DNA of 64,000 nucleotides from Epiperipatus broadwayi (Eukaryota > Onychophora > Udeonychophora > Euonychophora > Peripatidae), in the NCBI GenBank assembly GCA_028023455.1, contig JAQFVV010006548.1, positions 186,001-250,000 of the forward strand, in the 5' to 3' direction. A program made the translations under genes and the position numbers. Each line of letters starts with the position of its first letter. Position 1 is the first letter of the stretch. This document shows, piece after piece, positions 25,001 to 36,140 of the stretch. Under the pieces are notes generated by a model, which did no database searches, was not told the DNA's origin, and saw only the letters and a program-made list of their open reading frames with translations.

Positions 25001-27180
25001 TTTTTTCTAAAAGCAATCTTAAATCAAATTTCAATTAAATCAAGTTTTAATTAAATCAGGTTTTTTTAATTCTTTAAGTTTTATTTAAATGTGATTCTAA
25101 AAGTATATCTTATATAACTGTCTAATTTATGCTTTTAACGATAAACCCTTGTATGATAAAAAAAAAATTTTTTTTTTTTTTTTTAATTTTACCCTACAAG
25201 ACCTTTTATTTTTATTAAATATTTAAACAAATCTTTTATCAATTTATATTTCTCCAAAATTATGTGTAACTCCGAAGAAAACACACTCCTTCCTGATATA
25301 TCTCGGTACAATATATAATCTTGAAAATAAGCCATTTGTCAGTAACGCAGTATAGATAAATGTCACTAACAACATTGAATAGGATTTACTGCTCTAAAAT
25401 AGATGATCCCTTGTTCTAATGCTATAATTTATACAAACAATATGCTATGCCGCTGTAATATATGTATAGAGACTATTTCCTTTAACAAAAAATACATTAA
25501 GATTTTACCACCTCCTTTTCTGCTATTTAAAATAATTCAATCCCACCTTCATGAATTTGATAATAACTAGAATATTTACATATTTGATATTTTAAGAATA
25601 TGAAAAATAAAATAAAATTAGCAGTTGTGTAGAAAACAACTAATAGGTCACCCTTTCAGAATTTAAATAAATAATATTTTAAAGTATTTCAAAGTGTGAA
25701 TTAACTGGATTGATGGATTTACCCTGTGTAGAATTACTTCATTCTTTTTGGAGTTGAACAAGTAACAATTTTTATAATAAAAACACAACATAAAATGTTG
25801 ACTCATAAAAACAATCTGGCGAGTGTATTTATTAATTATATATCAGGTTTTGAGGAGATGTTAATAACCTTAATTCATGGAGGCTTAATTAAAAAGAGGA
25901 AAGATTTTGAGAAATTCAGTTCGTCAGGTTGCTTGAGATTAGCATATTAATAATAAGAAAAGCATACATATAAAATTAAGTAATAAATACATATAAATAA
26001 TTGACCACACCAAAGTTAAAGAAAGTTAGAGCATATGAGATAGGATTAGATTTTAAAAAATCATTTGAGAGCATTTTACATATTAGAAAGAGGAAGTTAA
26101 ATAATACATTAGGAGAAATCCTGATAATAGAGTTCGAGATTAATTAGGCTAGCTTTACTTTCAGGTTACAGCATGAAAATAATTAGTTACCTTGCACAAT
26201 TCTAAGAGTCCATTTCAAAAAGTCAGGCTCATGCATGACCGTTCAAGAATTCATACAGTTCTTATGTGACAGCAAGCTCCTACTCAGCATTCCAAAGTTT
26301 TCAGGTCAGGCTTTTCCTTCATTCTAAGGCAGCAGGATAGTACGGCAGTGGAAGATGACCCCACAAGGATCAAGAAGGGTGATTGGCTTTTTGCTCGATC
26401 ATCATTTTAAGTTTCACACCAGTGTGGATTATGTTAACCCAGTTTTCTCAATAGTAACTAACCTTTGATTTTTAAAATCCGCCTATTTTATATCCCGTTC
26501 AGGTATTTGTGGAATGCTTTTAACTTTTTATTTCTAGCTCAAAATCTAATCTTCGATCTAACCAACTCTTAAGTTTTCTTTATCCATTGTTCTTGAAGAT
26601 GCAGTCATTAGATAGATAATGCTTCAAAAATATATTCAAATCTATTTCCAGATTGGAAATAGTTTTGACAAAAAATGTTTAGAACAAAAGTACAATCCAT
26701 TACTCTTATTCCCCATTTTATTTTCAGTAAAAACATTAATTAAAATTCCTTCCCAAGATTAAAACAATGTTATACCTCCCACCCCCTTTAATTATTTATG
26801 GACAATTAACGGTTGCATCTTCCATCTTGGATTTTACAAAAATATACAGTTTAATTTTTAAAAAATAATTTGAAAAGAAAAAGTTTTATAAATGACTAAT
26901 AATAAAATATTTATAAAATTAATATTTTGTTAGTATGTTTGCTTCTGAAATATATATATATCTGAGCCGCACCTATGTATGTTAATGTGAAGAAAAAAAT
27001 TAATAATAAAAAAAAATGTTGAAAAGCTAAAATTTATAATTTTGATGCACTTCTCAGAAATATATACATGAAATATATATACACAACTAAAGGATCGGGG
27101 TGGGACATAGGGTTTGAATATAGGTTAGTAGTTAATGAGTGGATAGAACCATGAAGCTCAATCTTGGGCTAAGATTGATT
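25001..27180. other. Spacer, nothing recognised
   Basis: AT-rich DNA with long homopolymer T tracts (25160-25185). A slightly GC-richer patch at 26190-26410 shows no open frame or repeat structure that I can name. Confidence 0.4.
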
Positions 27181-27296
27181 GCTTCAGTAGATAGGTTTAT
27201 AAAAAATAATTGTAAAATATTAATGTAGTGATGTGAATGACTATAAAAGAAGTTGATGGAATGAATAATATGCATGGGGCTTATTGAAAAAGATGT

Positions 27297-27575
27297 GTGA
27301 GAAAGGTAAAATGAAAATTGGAAATCTGAATAAAGAATATGTATGGGGTTTATATGAATGAGACAGAAATATGAGTTTGTAGATAAAAAAGAAACAGAAA
27401 AGCTAAAAAGAAAATATTTGTTGAGAAAATGCTATATGTGAGAAAGGTAAAATGAAAATTGGAAATCTGAATAAAGAATATGTATGGAGTTTACATGAAT
27501 GAGGCAGAAATATGAGTTTGTAGATAAAAAAGAAACAGAAAAGCTAAAAAGAAAATATTTGTTGAGAAAATGCTA
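27297..27575 (+). repeat. ~140-bp tandem duplication
   Basis: Positions 27297-27433 and 27436-27575 are near-identical head-to-tail copies that differ at a handful of bases (for example ggggtttatat versus ggagtttacat). The high identity points to recent local duplication inside an otherwise decayed purine-rich block. Confidence 0.8.
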
Positions 27576-27599
27576 TAGCATGATTGTAATTTTCTGATG

Positions 27600-28969
27600 A
27601 TGGAATTAAGAATATCTGAAAGATTAGATAAAGAATTTTACAGAAAGATTGGCAGGATGGGTGAAAGATAAAGTTGGATTTTAACTGAGCAGATTTAGTA
27701 ATATTTTGACAGAATTAAGAAAGGTGATGAATTTCAAACTTAAAAATAGAGGAATGAAATGATGAAAAAGTTGTAGAACTAAGAGAGAAGAAAGGCACGT
27801 TGGGAATATAAATAGTCTGGTTAAAGAGGAATAATTATTTAAGAAAAAAAGAAGTAGAAGAGAAAATGAAATTAACTGAAAAAAATTAACAGTACAGGAA
27901 GGAAGGATTATAAAAAATGTTGAAATATATTAGGAAGGGAGAGAATGAGAAAAAACTTTTATATTAATTGCAGAGGGAAGAGGATGTGATGATAAAGAAG
28001 AATTTTAAAAAATGCTTAGTGAGTATGTAATAAAAATACTGGAATCTAGAGAATTGGTAAGTAAATAATTGATGAAAAAATAAATAGAATAGTAGATTCA
28101 AAATTGAACAAAATAATAAAATTAAAAAAAGGAGAATAAATGATTTGGAAGCTAAAATGTTAGTATAGGAAGGTATGCAAGGATAGATTTAAAAGAAAGC
28201 TTTAATAAAATTAAATCTATTCCAGTTGAATTGAAAGTTATGAGAATTACATTATTATGTGAAGAAAAAAATTAAGTTTCTTAAACAGCTATAGACTAAT
28301 AGCCACAACTTCCATAATTGATAAAATGAATACACCAGGGACAAAGCATCCATGTATTGAACGGAATGAGTGCTTCCATAGAAAAATTCATTAAAACTTT
28401 CAAAAGCTTAAATTAAAATTCAATTTAAAAAATTCACTTTTAATTTTTTTAAACTAACAGTTGAATTGTTTTATGTATAACGAAAGAATGAACTCATTCT
28501 AACACAATTTTTTTCACTAACAGTTGAATTCGTTTTATAAATAACGAAAGAATGAACTTCACTAACTCATTCTAATGCAATTTTTGTGTAATATATATAT
28601 ATATATATTAGGCTCTATAACATAAAAATTGTTGTGGCAAGTGAAATAAAACAAAAAAAAGAAGTGTGCTTCCGTTCCTAAAAAAGTCATGCTTCGTTAC
28701 TGATATACACATATATCAATACTTAGAGTTAAGACTTGAATGGAATTTCTGGGAAGATTCAGAATGGATTTTATTCAAGGGGACAAGTAAAAAATAATTT
28801 AGTCTTCATTAAGAAGTTAAGTGTGGAAATTAACAGATCAGAATTTGGAGGATTGTTAAAAATCTTTCCAAGTTGTATTAAGGAGGAGAAGAATATTAAG
28901 AAAGAACGAAAAAAAGTTGTTATATTGTTAGATGCAGAGGAAGAAAATATAAGAATAGGTAAGAATTAA
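27600..28969 (+). pseudogene. Decayed LINE reverse transcriptase fragment
   Basis: Conceptual translation around 28205-28330 gives two adjacent non-LTR reverse-transcriptase-like motifs, IPVELKVMRITLLCEEKN then, after a frameshift, LNSYRLIATTSIIDKM. These correspond to the conserved IP..LK...I.P and NYRPI..TS...K blocks. At ~28736-28830, GKIQNGFYSRGQVKNNLVFIKKL resembles the following QFGFR..RST.DN.F.LKQL block. About 400 bases of unrelated sequence (28331-28735, including a short internal duplication of ACAGTTGAATT...CGAAAGAATGAAC) separates the blocks and is probably an insertion. Stops and frameshifts are frequent. The clade is not resolved. Confidence 0.5.
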
Positions 28970-30000
28970 AAAAAACAATCACATATCCATTGAATTTATA
29001 ATAAAAACATTGAATTGTGAAGCTGGGAATTTGTAGGTGGTTCCACATTGCTGTAGAAAGTAATTCAAAAAAAGATTAATGATATGCATATAAAAAGAAA
29101 TATATGGACATGAATATAAATATTAAAGTAGTTAAGAATTTTATACAATAAAATATATCTATTTATAAAATATGGAAGGATGTATGATAACACTAGAGGG
29201 AGCTTATTACTCTGTAAAATCATTAGCAAAAGTCGGTGAATAATTTGAATTATAGATATATTTCATACAGAAGTGGGAGAGTATTACATTTATTTTTGAA
29301 ATGTTTTGACATTGAAAAAGAATCATGATAAATTGAATGAGAGAAAAAAGTCAATAGAACAAAAAAAAAGTTGAGATTGTTTTTTAAGCATTTATGACAA
29401 GGGAACAGAGAATATGAAGATTAAAGACAATATGTGAGTGTTGGTATTGACTAAAGGGAGTGGTGGAATAGATGGATTTAAAAGATTCAGAGAGGAAACT
29501 TTTAACTTGATTAACAGTTGTCTCGATGCATGACTTCTGCCCAAACTTCTGACTATAAATTTTATATCCCATCATGGTAAGTTGTAGAATCATGCCATCT
29601 TTTTCAATTATTTCATTTTATTATAACATGTTTTTTCAAATCCCTTTTACATTTCATATCGTGGTTAATAACTCCTTTTCTAGAATAAAGTTTTGCATAT
29701 TTTTGTCCATGCACTTATGTGAATATTTTCTAGTTCTCACTTTCTGGATTCCAAAATTTCTGTTGATCTATTTGTTATTGTTTTTGTTCACTAAAGAATC
29801 TGACTAGTGTCACTTTATTTTCTTTACATTTGTGTTTTTATCATGTGCAGTTATTTTACCTTTTATTCATAATGTTTCTATTTTTTTCATCAAAGATATT
29901 TACTTTATTTTCTCAGTCATTTTTTTTTTTTTTTAAGTTCCTTAAAGTAATTTTGTACCTTTAGGTTTTCAAAATATGTTAATATTATTCCTTTTGTCGT
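28970..30000. other. Spacer with no recognised gene
   Basis: AT-rich sequence. Frames at 29384-29593 (minus) and 29574-29807 (plus) are hydrophobic, low-complexity and without motifs. Confidence 0.4.
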
Positions 30001-30133
30001 ATTCACGTGACCCCATTCTCTTAAGCTTGTAAGATAAAAACAATGAGCATTGCCAATTGCTCAACAAGCTTTGTGATAAATGCTTAGCCAGAGAAAGCAT
30101 TTAAAATATCTCTGTCAGGACACCCCCCCCCCC

Positions 30134-30181
30134 AATCTCTGACCATGCTTTCGTGCTTTGGCACTCCTCAGAGAGGTGCTA
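30134..30181 (-). ncRNA. Type I hammerhead ribozyme, array 1 monomer 1
   Basis: On the minus strand: stem I CTCT, core CTGAGGA, stem II GTGC-CAAA-GCAC, GAAA, a short stem III region GCATG, cleavage triplet GTC, then AGAG closing stem I. All invariant core positions are present. Stem III carries a G in place of the C found in other copies, which weakens its pairing. Confidence 0.8.
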
Positions 30182-30533
30182 GGCTAGCTTCAGACACTAG
30201 ATCTAAAAACACCAACCCAAAGCCAGCATTTATGTAAAAGTTCTTTATTGAGTGGAAAATCTGAAATTTTCAGACACCTACATGTCTTCAAATCCAGCTA
30301 TCCAACTCAAATAGCTATATGGGACTGAGATCTTCAACCAAAACATATATTAGCAGGCTTAGCAATATAACATCGCATAAGACTTAAAGCAGTGACTATA
30401 AATAGTCAGATCACATGACCACATTTTCTTAAGCTTGTAAGATAAAAACAATAAGCATTGCCAATTGTTCAACAAGCTTTGTAATAAATGCTTAGCCAGA
30501 GAAAGCATTTAAAATATGTCAGGAAACCCTCCC

Positions 30534-30582
30534 CCAACGTCTGACCAGGGTTTTGTGCTTTGGCACTCCTCAGAGAGGTGCT
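30534..30582 (-). ncRNA. Hammerhead ribozyme relic, monomer 2
   Basis: CTGAGGA, stem II GTGC/GCAC and GTC are retained, but the GAAA after stem II reads AAAA (minus strand ...GCAC AAAA CC...). Changing the conserved G there is expected to abolish cleavage. Stem III is ACC/GGT with the loop altered. Confidence 0.7.
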
Positions 30583-30953
30583 AGGTAGCTTCAGACACTG
30601 GATCTAAAAACACCAACCCAAAGCCAGCATTTATCTAAAAGTTCTCGAGTGGAAAATCTGAAATTTTCAGACACCTACATGTCTTCAAATCCAGCTATCC
30701 AACTCAAGTAGCTATATGGGACTGAGAGATCTTCAACCAAACCATATACTAGCAGGCTTAGCAATATAACATCACATAAGACTTAAAGCAGTGACTATAA
30801 ATAGTCAAATAAAAAATAGTCATAGATCACATGACCACATTCTCTTACGCTTGTAAGATAAAAACAATAAGCATTGTCAATTGTTCAACAAGCTTTGTAA
30901 CAAATGCTTAGCCAGAGAAAGCATTTAAAATATCTGTCAGGAACCCCCCCCCC

Positions 30954-31002
30954 CAACATCTGACCATGGTTTTGTGCTTTGGCACTCCTCAGAGAGGTGC
31001 TA
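30954..31002 (-). ncRNA. Hammerhead ribozyme relic, monomer 3
   Basis: The layout matches monomer 2: CTGAGGA, perfect stem II with CAAA loop, then AAAA instead of GAAA, stem III ACC-AT-GGT and GTC. Sharing the G-to-A change with monomers 2, 4 and 6 suggests these copies derive from one inactivated template or from local amplification. Confidence 0.7.
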
Positions 31003-31371
31003 GGTGACTTCAGACACTAGATCTAAAAACACCAACCCAAAACCACCATTTATCTAAAAGTTCTCTATTGAGTGGAAAATCTGAAATTTTCAGACACCTA
31101 CATGTCTTCAAATCCAGCTATCCAACTCAAATAGCTATAAGCGACAGAGATCTTCAACCAAACCATATATTAGTAGTCTTGCAATGTAACATTGCATAAG
31201 ACTTAAAGCAGTGACTATAAATAGTTAAAAAAAAAGTCATATATCACATGACCCCATTCTCTTAAGCTTTTAAGATAAAAACAATGAGCATTGCCAATTG
31301 CTCAACAAGCTTTGTGATAAATGCTTAGCCAGAGAAAGCATTTAAAATATCTGTCAGGAACCCCTCTAACC

Positions 31372-31420
31372 GCTGACCATGGTTTTGTGCTTTGGTACTC
31401 CTCAGAGAGTCACTAGGTTA
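31372..31420 (-). ncRNA. Hammerhead ribozyme relic, monomer 4
   Basis: CTGAGGA, stem II GTAC/GCAC with one mismatch, AAAA for GAAA, stem III ACC-AT-GGT, GTC. Stem I is altered (GTGACTCT). Expected inactive. Confidence 0.6.
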
Positions 31421-31895
31421 GCTTCAGACACTAGCTCTAAAAACACCAACCCAAAGCCTGCATTTATCTAAAAGTTCTCTATTGAGTGGAAAATTCTGAA
31501 ATTTTCAGACACCTACATGTCTTCAAACCCAGCTATCCAACTCAAATAGCTATATGGGCTGACAGATCTTCAGCCAAACCATATATTAGTAGTCTTAGCA
31601 ATATAATATCACATAAGAAGTTAGTGGGAGTTGTGATAAATGCTTAGCCAGAGAAAGCATTTAAAATATCTCTGGCAGGAACCCCTCCCCCTAACCTTTT
31701 ATGCGATGTTATATTGCTAAGATTACTAATATATGGTTTGGCTGAAGATCTCTCAGCCCCATATAGCTATTTGAGTTGGATAGCTGGGTTGGACGACATG
31801 TAGGTGTCTGGAAATTTCACCACTCAATAGAGAACTTTTAGATAAATGCTGGCTTTGGGTTGGTGTTTTTAGATCTAGTGTCTGAAGCTACCCTA

Positions 31896-31932
31896 GTGCC
31901 TCTCTGAGGAGTCCCAAACCATGGTCAGAGAT
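31896..31932 (+). ncRNA. Hammerhead ribozyme relic, inverted monomer 5
   Basis: The plus strand has CTCT, CTGAGGA, then GTCCCAAACCATGGTC. The 3' half of stem II and the GAAA have been lost by a short deletion, while stem III and the cleavage triplet remain. A long G tract (12 or more G) follows at 31935. Expected inactive. Confidence 0.6.
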
Positions 31933-32318
31933 TGTGGGGGGGGGGGGGTGTCCTGACAAAGATATTTTAAATGCTTTCTCTGGTTAAGCATTTATCACAA
32001 AGCTTGTTGAGCAATTGACAATGCTCATTGTTTTTATCTTACAAGCTTAAGAGAATGGGGTCATATGATCTATGACTATTTTTTATTTGACTATTTATAG
32101 CTTCTGCTTTAAGTCTTATGCGATGTTATATTGCTAAGTCTACTAATATATGGTTTGGCTGAAGATCTCTCAGTCCCATATAGCTATTTGAGTTGGATAG
32201 CTGGGTTTAAAGACATGTAGGTCTCTGAAAATGTCGGATTTTCCACTCAATAGAGAACTTTTAGATAAATGCTGGCTTTGAGTTGGTGTTTTTAGATCTA
32301 GTGTCTGAAGCTATCCTA

Positions 32319-32363
32319 GCACCTTTCTAAGGAGTGCCAAAGCACAAAACCATGGTCAGAGGT
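32319..32363 (+). ncRNA. Hammerhead ribozyme relic, inverted monomer 6
   Basis: The plus-strand core reads CTAAGGA (conserved G lost), stem II GTGC-CAAA-GCAC is intact, AAAA replaces GAAA, and stem III ACC-AT-GGT and GTC are intact. Two core mutations predict no activity. Confidence 0.6.
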
Positions 32364-32452
32364 TAGGGGAGGTTTTCCTGACAAAGATATTTTAAATGCT
32401 TTCTCTGGCTAAGAATTTATCACAAAGCTTGTTGAGCAATTGGCAATGCTCA

Positions 32453-33637
32453 TTCTTTCTAAATTTAAGTCTTGTATTTGTTATATTTTATCACTGAGTA
32501 TTGCCTTGGAATCTATTTCTACTTTCTGTCTAGACTTTTTCCCTTTTTTAAAATTTATTTTAATCTCTCTTTATTTTGCTGTTAACTACTGAAAGGAGAT
32601 CCTTTGATGCTTAAAAGAACTGAGTAGCCAAATTTTAATGACATTCTTGTCATTATAGTAATTATTTTGCGATTATTTAAATAGTAACAGATATAAATAG
32701 ACAGGTAACTTGACGAATTTATTGTCTTTATTTCAGAGTTTAAAATAAATATTCCATGAAATTTCTTCTCAGTTGCCTAATAATTCTTAAGTAAGGCATT
32801 AGTTAAGTTTTCTTGAAGGCAGGATGAATGTGTGGGGGAGTAATTATTTTTTCTATATTTACAATCATGACAAAGAAAGCTAAATTATGGCCCTCATTCT
32901 TAGGAGACTGAAATCACGAGATAAAACGGTAATTAGTAATCAAAGACAAAAAGTGCTAAGAATCTGATTGCAGAATTAGGCTGCCATTTAACAATCATCA
33001 CTACCTTCAGCTGAAGATCACTTTCAAATGAAGGAAGATTTCATGAATTTGAAGAACTATAATATTAAATGAGACATTGTTAGATTTTGTAAAGTTAGAA
33101 AAAAGAAATGATTTGAAAAGTTAACGTACTTTATTACTACAGTACACTATAAATAAAAAATTAAAAAACAACATTGTGGAGATTGATGTTATACAGAGTA
33201 GCAAGATTAGTTATTCCACTTAATGGAAGACATTAAATGTAGGTAATTCAAGTGTATGCTCATGTTCTCATAGCGATGTTAGATAATTTTTCGTAAATGT
33301 ATAGAATGCTTTTGATCAGACCAAACAACCTTTTGATGTTTTTCTTGGGAGATTTTGTGTTAGAATTAAAAATGATTGAAAAACGAAATTATTATAAGTA
33401 CATTTGACTATAAAATGTAATGTTTTTAATAGATTCCACATACTAAGTGATCATCTGTGAATAAAATATATGTGTTCATGCAAAACTAGAGAGATGAAAC
33501 TATTAAGAAAGGTGATATTCCTAATTTTCAGAAACACTTCATTGAATTAGAACCTGTATTACAGGATTCTTTTAAAATAATGCTCATCTTAAAATTAAAT
33601 ACCTGGTTTAGTACTGATTTTGATCAGAATTATTATG
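32453..33637. other. Spacer, nothing recognised
   Basis: AT-rich unique-looking sequence between the ribozyme array and the first fold-back element. No coding motif or repeat boundary seen. Confidence 0.4.
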
Positions 33638-33650
33638 AAATATGATATGA

Positions 33651-34344
33651 TAAGATGTTATATGTTGGACTATTTTCATCATTTATGAGTGAATGTTGAA
33701 TGTATAGAAAATTTTAAACTTTCCAAATACAAACAACTTGTTAGTAATAACACACAAATAGACAACACAGGTTAGTAATTACACAATGTTTCGAGTAGTA
33801 GTATTCACTCTTCTTCAGGTGTTGCTGGCCTATATGCACAGTGACAATATTCGCTTAGAGGTTGAACTTGCACCTTTAGAATCTTGAAATATTGAATTTA
33901 AGGCAAACACTCTACCAACTGAGCTATTCTGTCAAAGGCAACATAGTAGAAATTTGCTATATTTTTTAAAAAAAAATTAAAAAAAAAAACCTCATATAGA
34001 TATATCAAATTTCTACTATATGTTGCCTTTGACAGAATAGCTCAGTTGGTAGAGTATTTGCCTTAAATTCAATATTCAAGAATCTAAAGGCGCGAGTTCA
34101 ACTTCTAAGTGAATATTGTCACTGTGCATATAGGCCAGCAACACCTGAAGAAGAGTGGAGAATAATACTACTCGAAACGTTGTGTAATTACTAACCTGTA
34201 TTGTCTATTTGTGTGTTATTACTAACAAGTTGTTTGTATTTGAAAAGTTTAAAATTTTCTATACATTCAACATTCACTCATAAATGATGGAAATAGTCCA
34301 ACATATCACATCTTATAATATACCATCATTACAAACCTTCAGAC
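33651..34344. mobile_element. Fold-back SINE-like element with tRNA-like and hammerhead-like motifs
   Basis: The arms are ~300-bp inverted repeats around an A/T-rich centre (33965-34010), and a 13-bp target duplication AAATATGATATGA flanks it (33638-33650 and 34345-34357). Each arm carries a tRNA-like segment (right arm 34030-34104: A-box-like TAGCTCAGTTGGTAGAG and B-box-like GCGAGTTCAAC). After this comes a hammerhead-like core (right arm 34141-34185). The long target duplication and pol III boxes point to target-primed retrotransposition. The inverted dimer is unusual for a SINE and recalls Penelope-like elements, whose terminal repeats can be inverted. Confidence 0.75.
34141..34185 (+). 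ncRNA. Hammerhead-like motif, right arm of 33.7-kb fold-back
   Basis: In order: ACAC (stem I), CTGAAGA (fits CUGANGA), one extra A, GAGT...ACTC (stem II, 14-base loop), GAAA, CGTT, GTGT (closing stem I). Stem III would be only AC/GT with no loop, as in minimal hammerheads thought to work as dimers. The same parts recur on the minus strand in the left arm (33783-33822). The extra A and the weak stem III make activity uncertain. Confidence 0.55.
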
Positions 34345-34357
34345 AAATATGATATGA

Positions 34358-35340
34358 CTAGTTTTGTTTCAAACTTCATAGTAAAATATACAACTTTACT
34401 GAAAATATGAAATAATATAGCAATCCTCATTCATATTGGTAATGATTATATATCCAATATTTACAAATCTTATTATTATAAAGAAGGAACAAACCTCCAG
34501 TTATGCGCTTTTATTGCAAATTAATTCACATAAGAATCTTATTAATTCTCTCTCGATATGATAAATGTAATTCATTATAATAGTTGTCAAAGGCTCAATT
34601 TCTGGAAGACACCAAAATAATTCATTCCAAGTTGGAATCAAAACAACAATGAATTGCTAGAGTCTATTAGAGATAAAAATTATTTACAAACTTAGAATTT
34701 CTGATGATGCTAGAAAATAAAGGAGGAAGATTGTGCACTTAGATAGAACTTTATGAGATTGAGATTCTAACATTTTGTAAACAATCTTTGTTACATATAC
34801 AAGCATTTTTAAAAGTAATGGTCACTGCTAATGAGATTACAAATTTTATATATCAGTCTTCTAAACTTGAGATGAGATGAATTAGAAAAATAGCAGAAGT
34901 ACATGTTTTTTTAGCTTAAATCTAATAAAATCAAATATTAATGTACAGGAAAGGAACCAAAATCTGAAACTTTGGTATGGAAACAAAATTTACAAGTTTA
35001 AAATCTAATAATTCTAACAGTAGTAAAAATTATTTTTTTTTACATCTTTTTGAGATTAAATTTAGTAAGATTGTCAGCAGTTGATAATCATATACTTTTA
35101 GAACAGTCTGGATTCAAACCAGGATGAAGCTGATGCAATTTCTTTTTTTAATGTCTCACCATTAACAGAATTTTCAAAATACTGACCAGTATCATCTTTT
35201 TTTACTAATCTCAATTTGTCTCTTCTAGAAAAGTAATTACCTAAAACTAAAATTCTTAATTACAGGAAAGCCATTAATTGTGCTTAAGTCACTCTAAATG
35301 AAAACGTAACAGCAACAATCAGATTATGTAATGATAGTAA
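34358..35340. other. Spacer, nothing recognised
   Basis: AT-rich DNA without recognisable frame or repeat boundaries; a poly-T tract lies near 35030-35041. Confidence 0.35.
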
Positions 35341-35344
35341 AAAA

Positions 35345-36140
35345 ATTAACATTGAGAGAGGTGTATGATAGGGTGGCTCCATATCTCCAAAACTTTTTAC
35401 AGCACTTTTGCAAGAAGTATTTTGTGGATTGAAATGGGAAGTTAAGAGAATAAAAGTAAATGGATATTATTTAAGTCATCTAAATTTTGCAGATGTGATT
35501 GTTATTACAAATAATACTTTAGAGGTTCAGGGAATGTTGCAAGTTATTAGATGAAAGTAGGACTAAAGATAAATGTTAAAAAGACTAAAGTAATGTTTGA
35601 TGGATTTTTTTAAAGAAGAAAATAGATTGAAAATGATGTATTAGAAGTTAACAACTAAATACCTTTATCAATAATTTCTACAGAAGGAAGCATAATGGAT
35701 GAATTTAATTGTGGAATTAAACTTGATTGAATGTGTTTGAAAAAGGTTTTTTAATAAATGTGTGTTTACTGGTTCTTACTTGTGGATCTGAGATTTGGTC
35801 ACTTATCAAAATAGCAATACAGTGATGTCATACTACTCAAAGAAGTATGGAGAGGTGCACGTTAGGAACAACAAGAAGATATGGAAAATGAAATATATGT
35901 ATGAAAGAATAAACAAGAGTCACTGACATCATTGAAAAGATTAAGAGACTGAAGATAGAAGAGAATAGATGGGCAATTGAAATATTAAACTGGATTTCAA
36001 GAGATTGTAAAGGATCTAGAAAGAAACTGCATGAGGTGGATAAATGAAATAGAGAAGTGTATTGGGATGATGTGGAGAAGAGAGACTAGAGATTGGAGAA
36101 GATGAATTGAACTGGGAGAAACTTTCATTCTGAATTGGAT
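35345..36140 (+). pseudogene. Decayed LINE reverse transcriptase, C-terminal half
   Basis: Translation across frames gives the expected order of a non-LTR polymerase (RTE-like endonuclease-reverse transcriptase family). SISPKLFTALLQEVF and IKVNGYYLSHLNFADVIVITNN appear at ~35380-35510, LKINVKKTKVMF at ~35565-35600, LTCGSEIWSL at ~35780-35800, QRSMERCTLGTTRR at ~35840-35880, TRVTDIIEKIKRLK at ~35912-35955, and a DDVEKR-like tail. The catalytic pair that should read FADD is FADV, so the active site is lost, and several frameshifts and stops are present. Dead copy. Confidence 0.75.

Larger units (their letters stand above)
30003..32452. repeat. Retrozyme-like ~410-bp tandem repeat array with hammerhead ribozymes
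   Basis: There are four head-to-tail monomers (starting near 30003, 30420, 30836 and 31250), a short partial copy (~31630-31697), then two inverted monomers (~31698-32075 and ~32110-32452). Spacing of the CATTCTCTTAAGC landmark is 408, 416 and 417 bp. Every monomer contains a C-tract of variable length (up to ~13 C), a hairpin AAATGCTT/AAGCATTT, and a hammerhead-type core on the minus strand (plus strand in inverted copies). Tandem several-hundred-base units each carrying a type I hammerhead are the hallmark of animal retrozymes, non-autonomous elements thought to copy through circular RNA. No protein is encoded. Confidence 0.85.

Noticed and set aside
30003-32452. CRISPR-like array
   Set aside because: Repeat units are ~410 bp with no spacer structure, include inverted copies, and sit in a eukaryotic genome.
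33900-34105. Genuine tRNA genes at the A/B-box segments
   Set aside because: The cloverleaf is poor, the segment is duplicated in inverted form inside a target-duplicated element, and so it is tRNA-derived SINE sequence.
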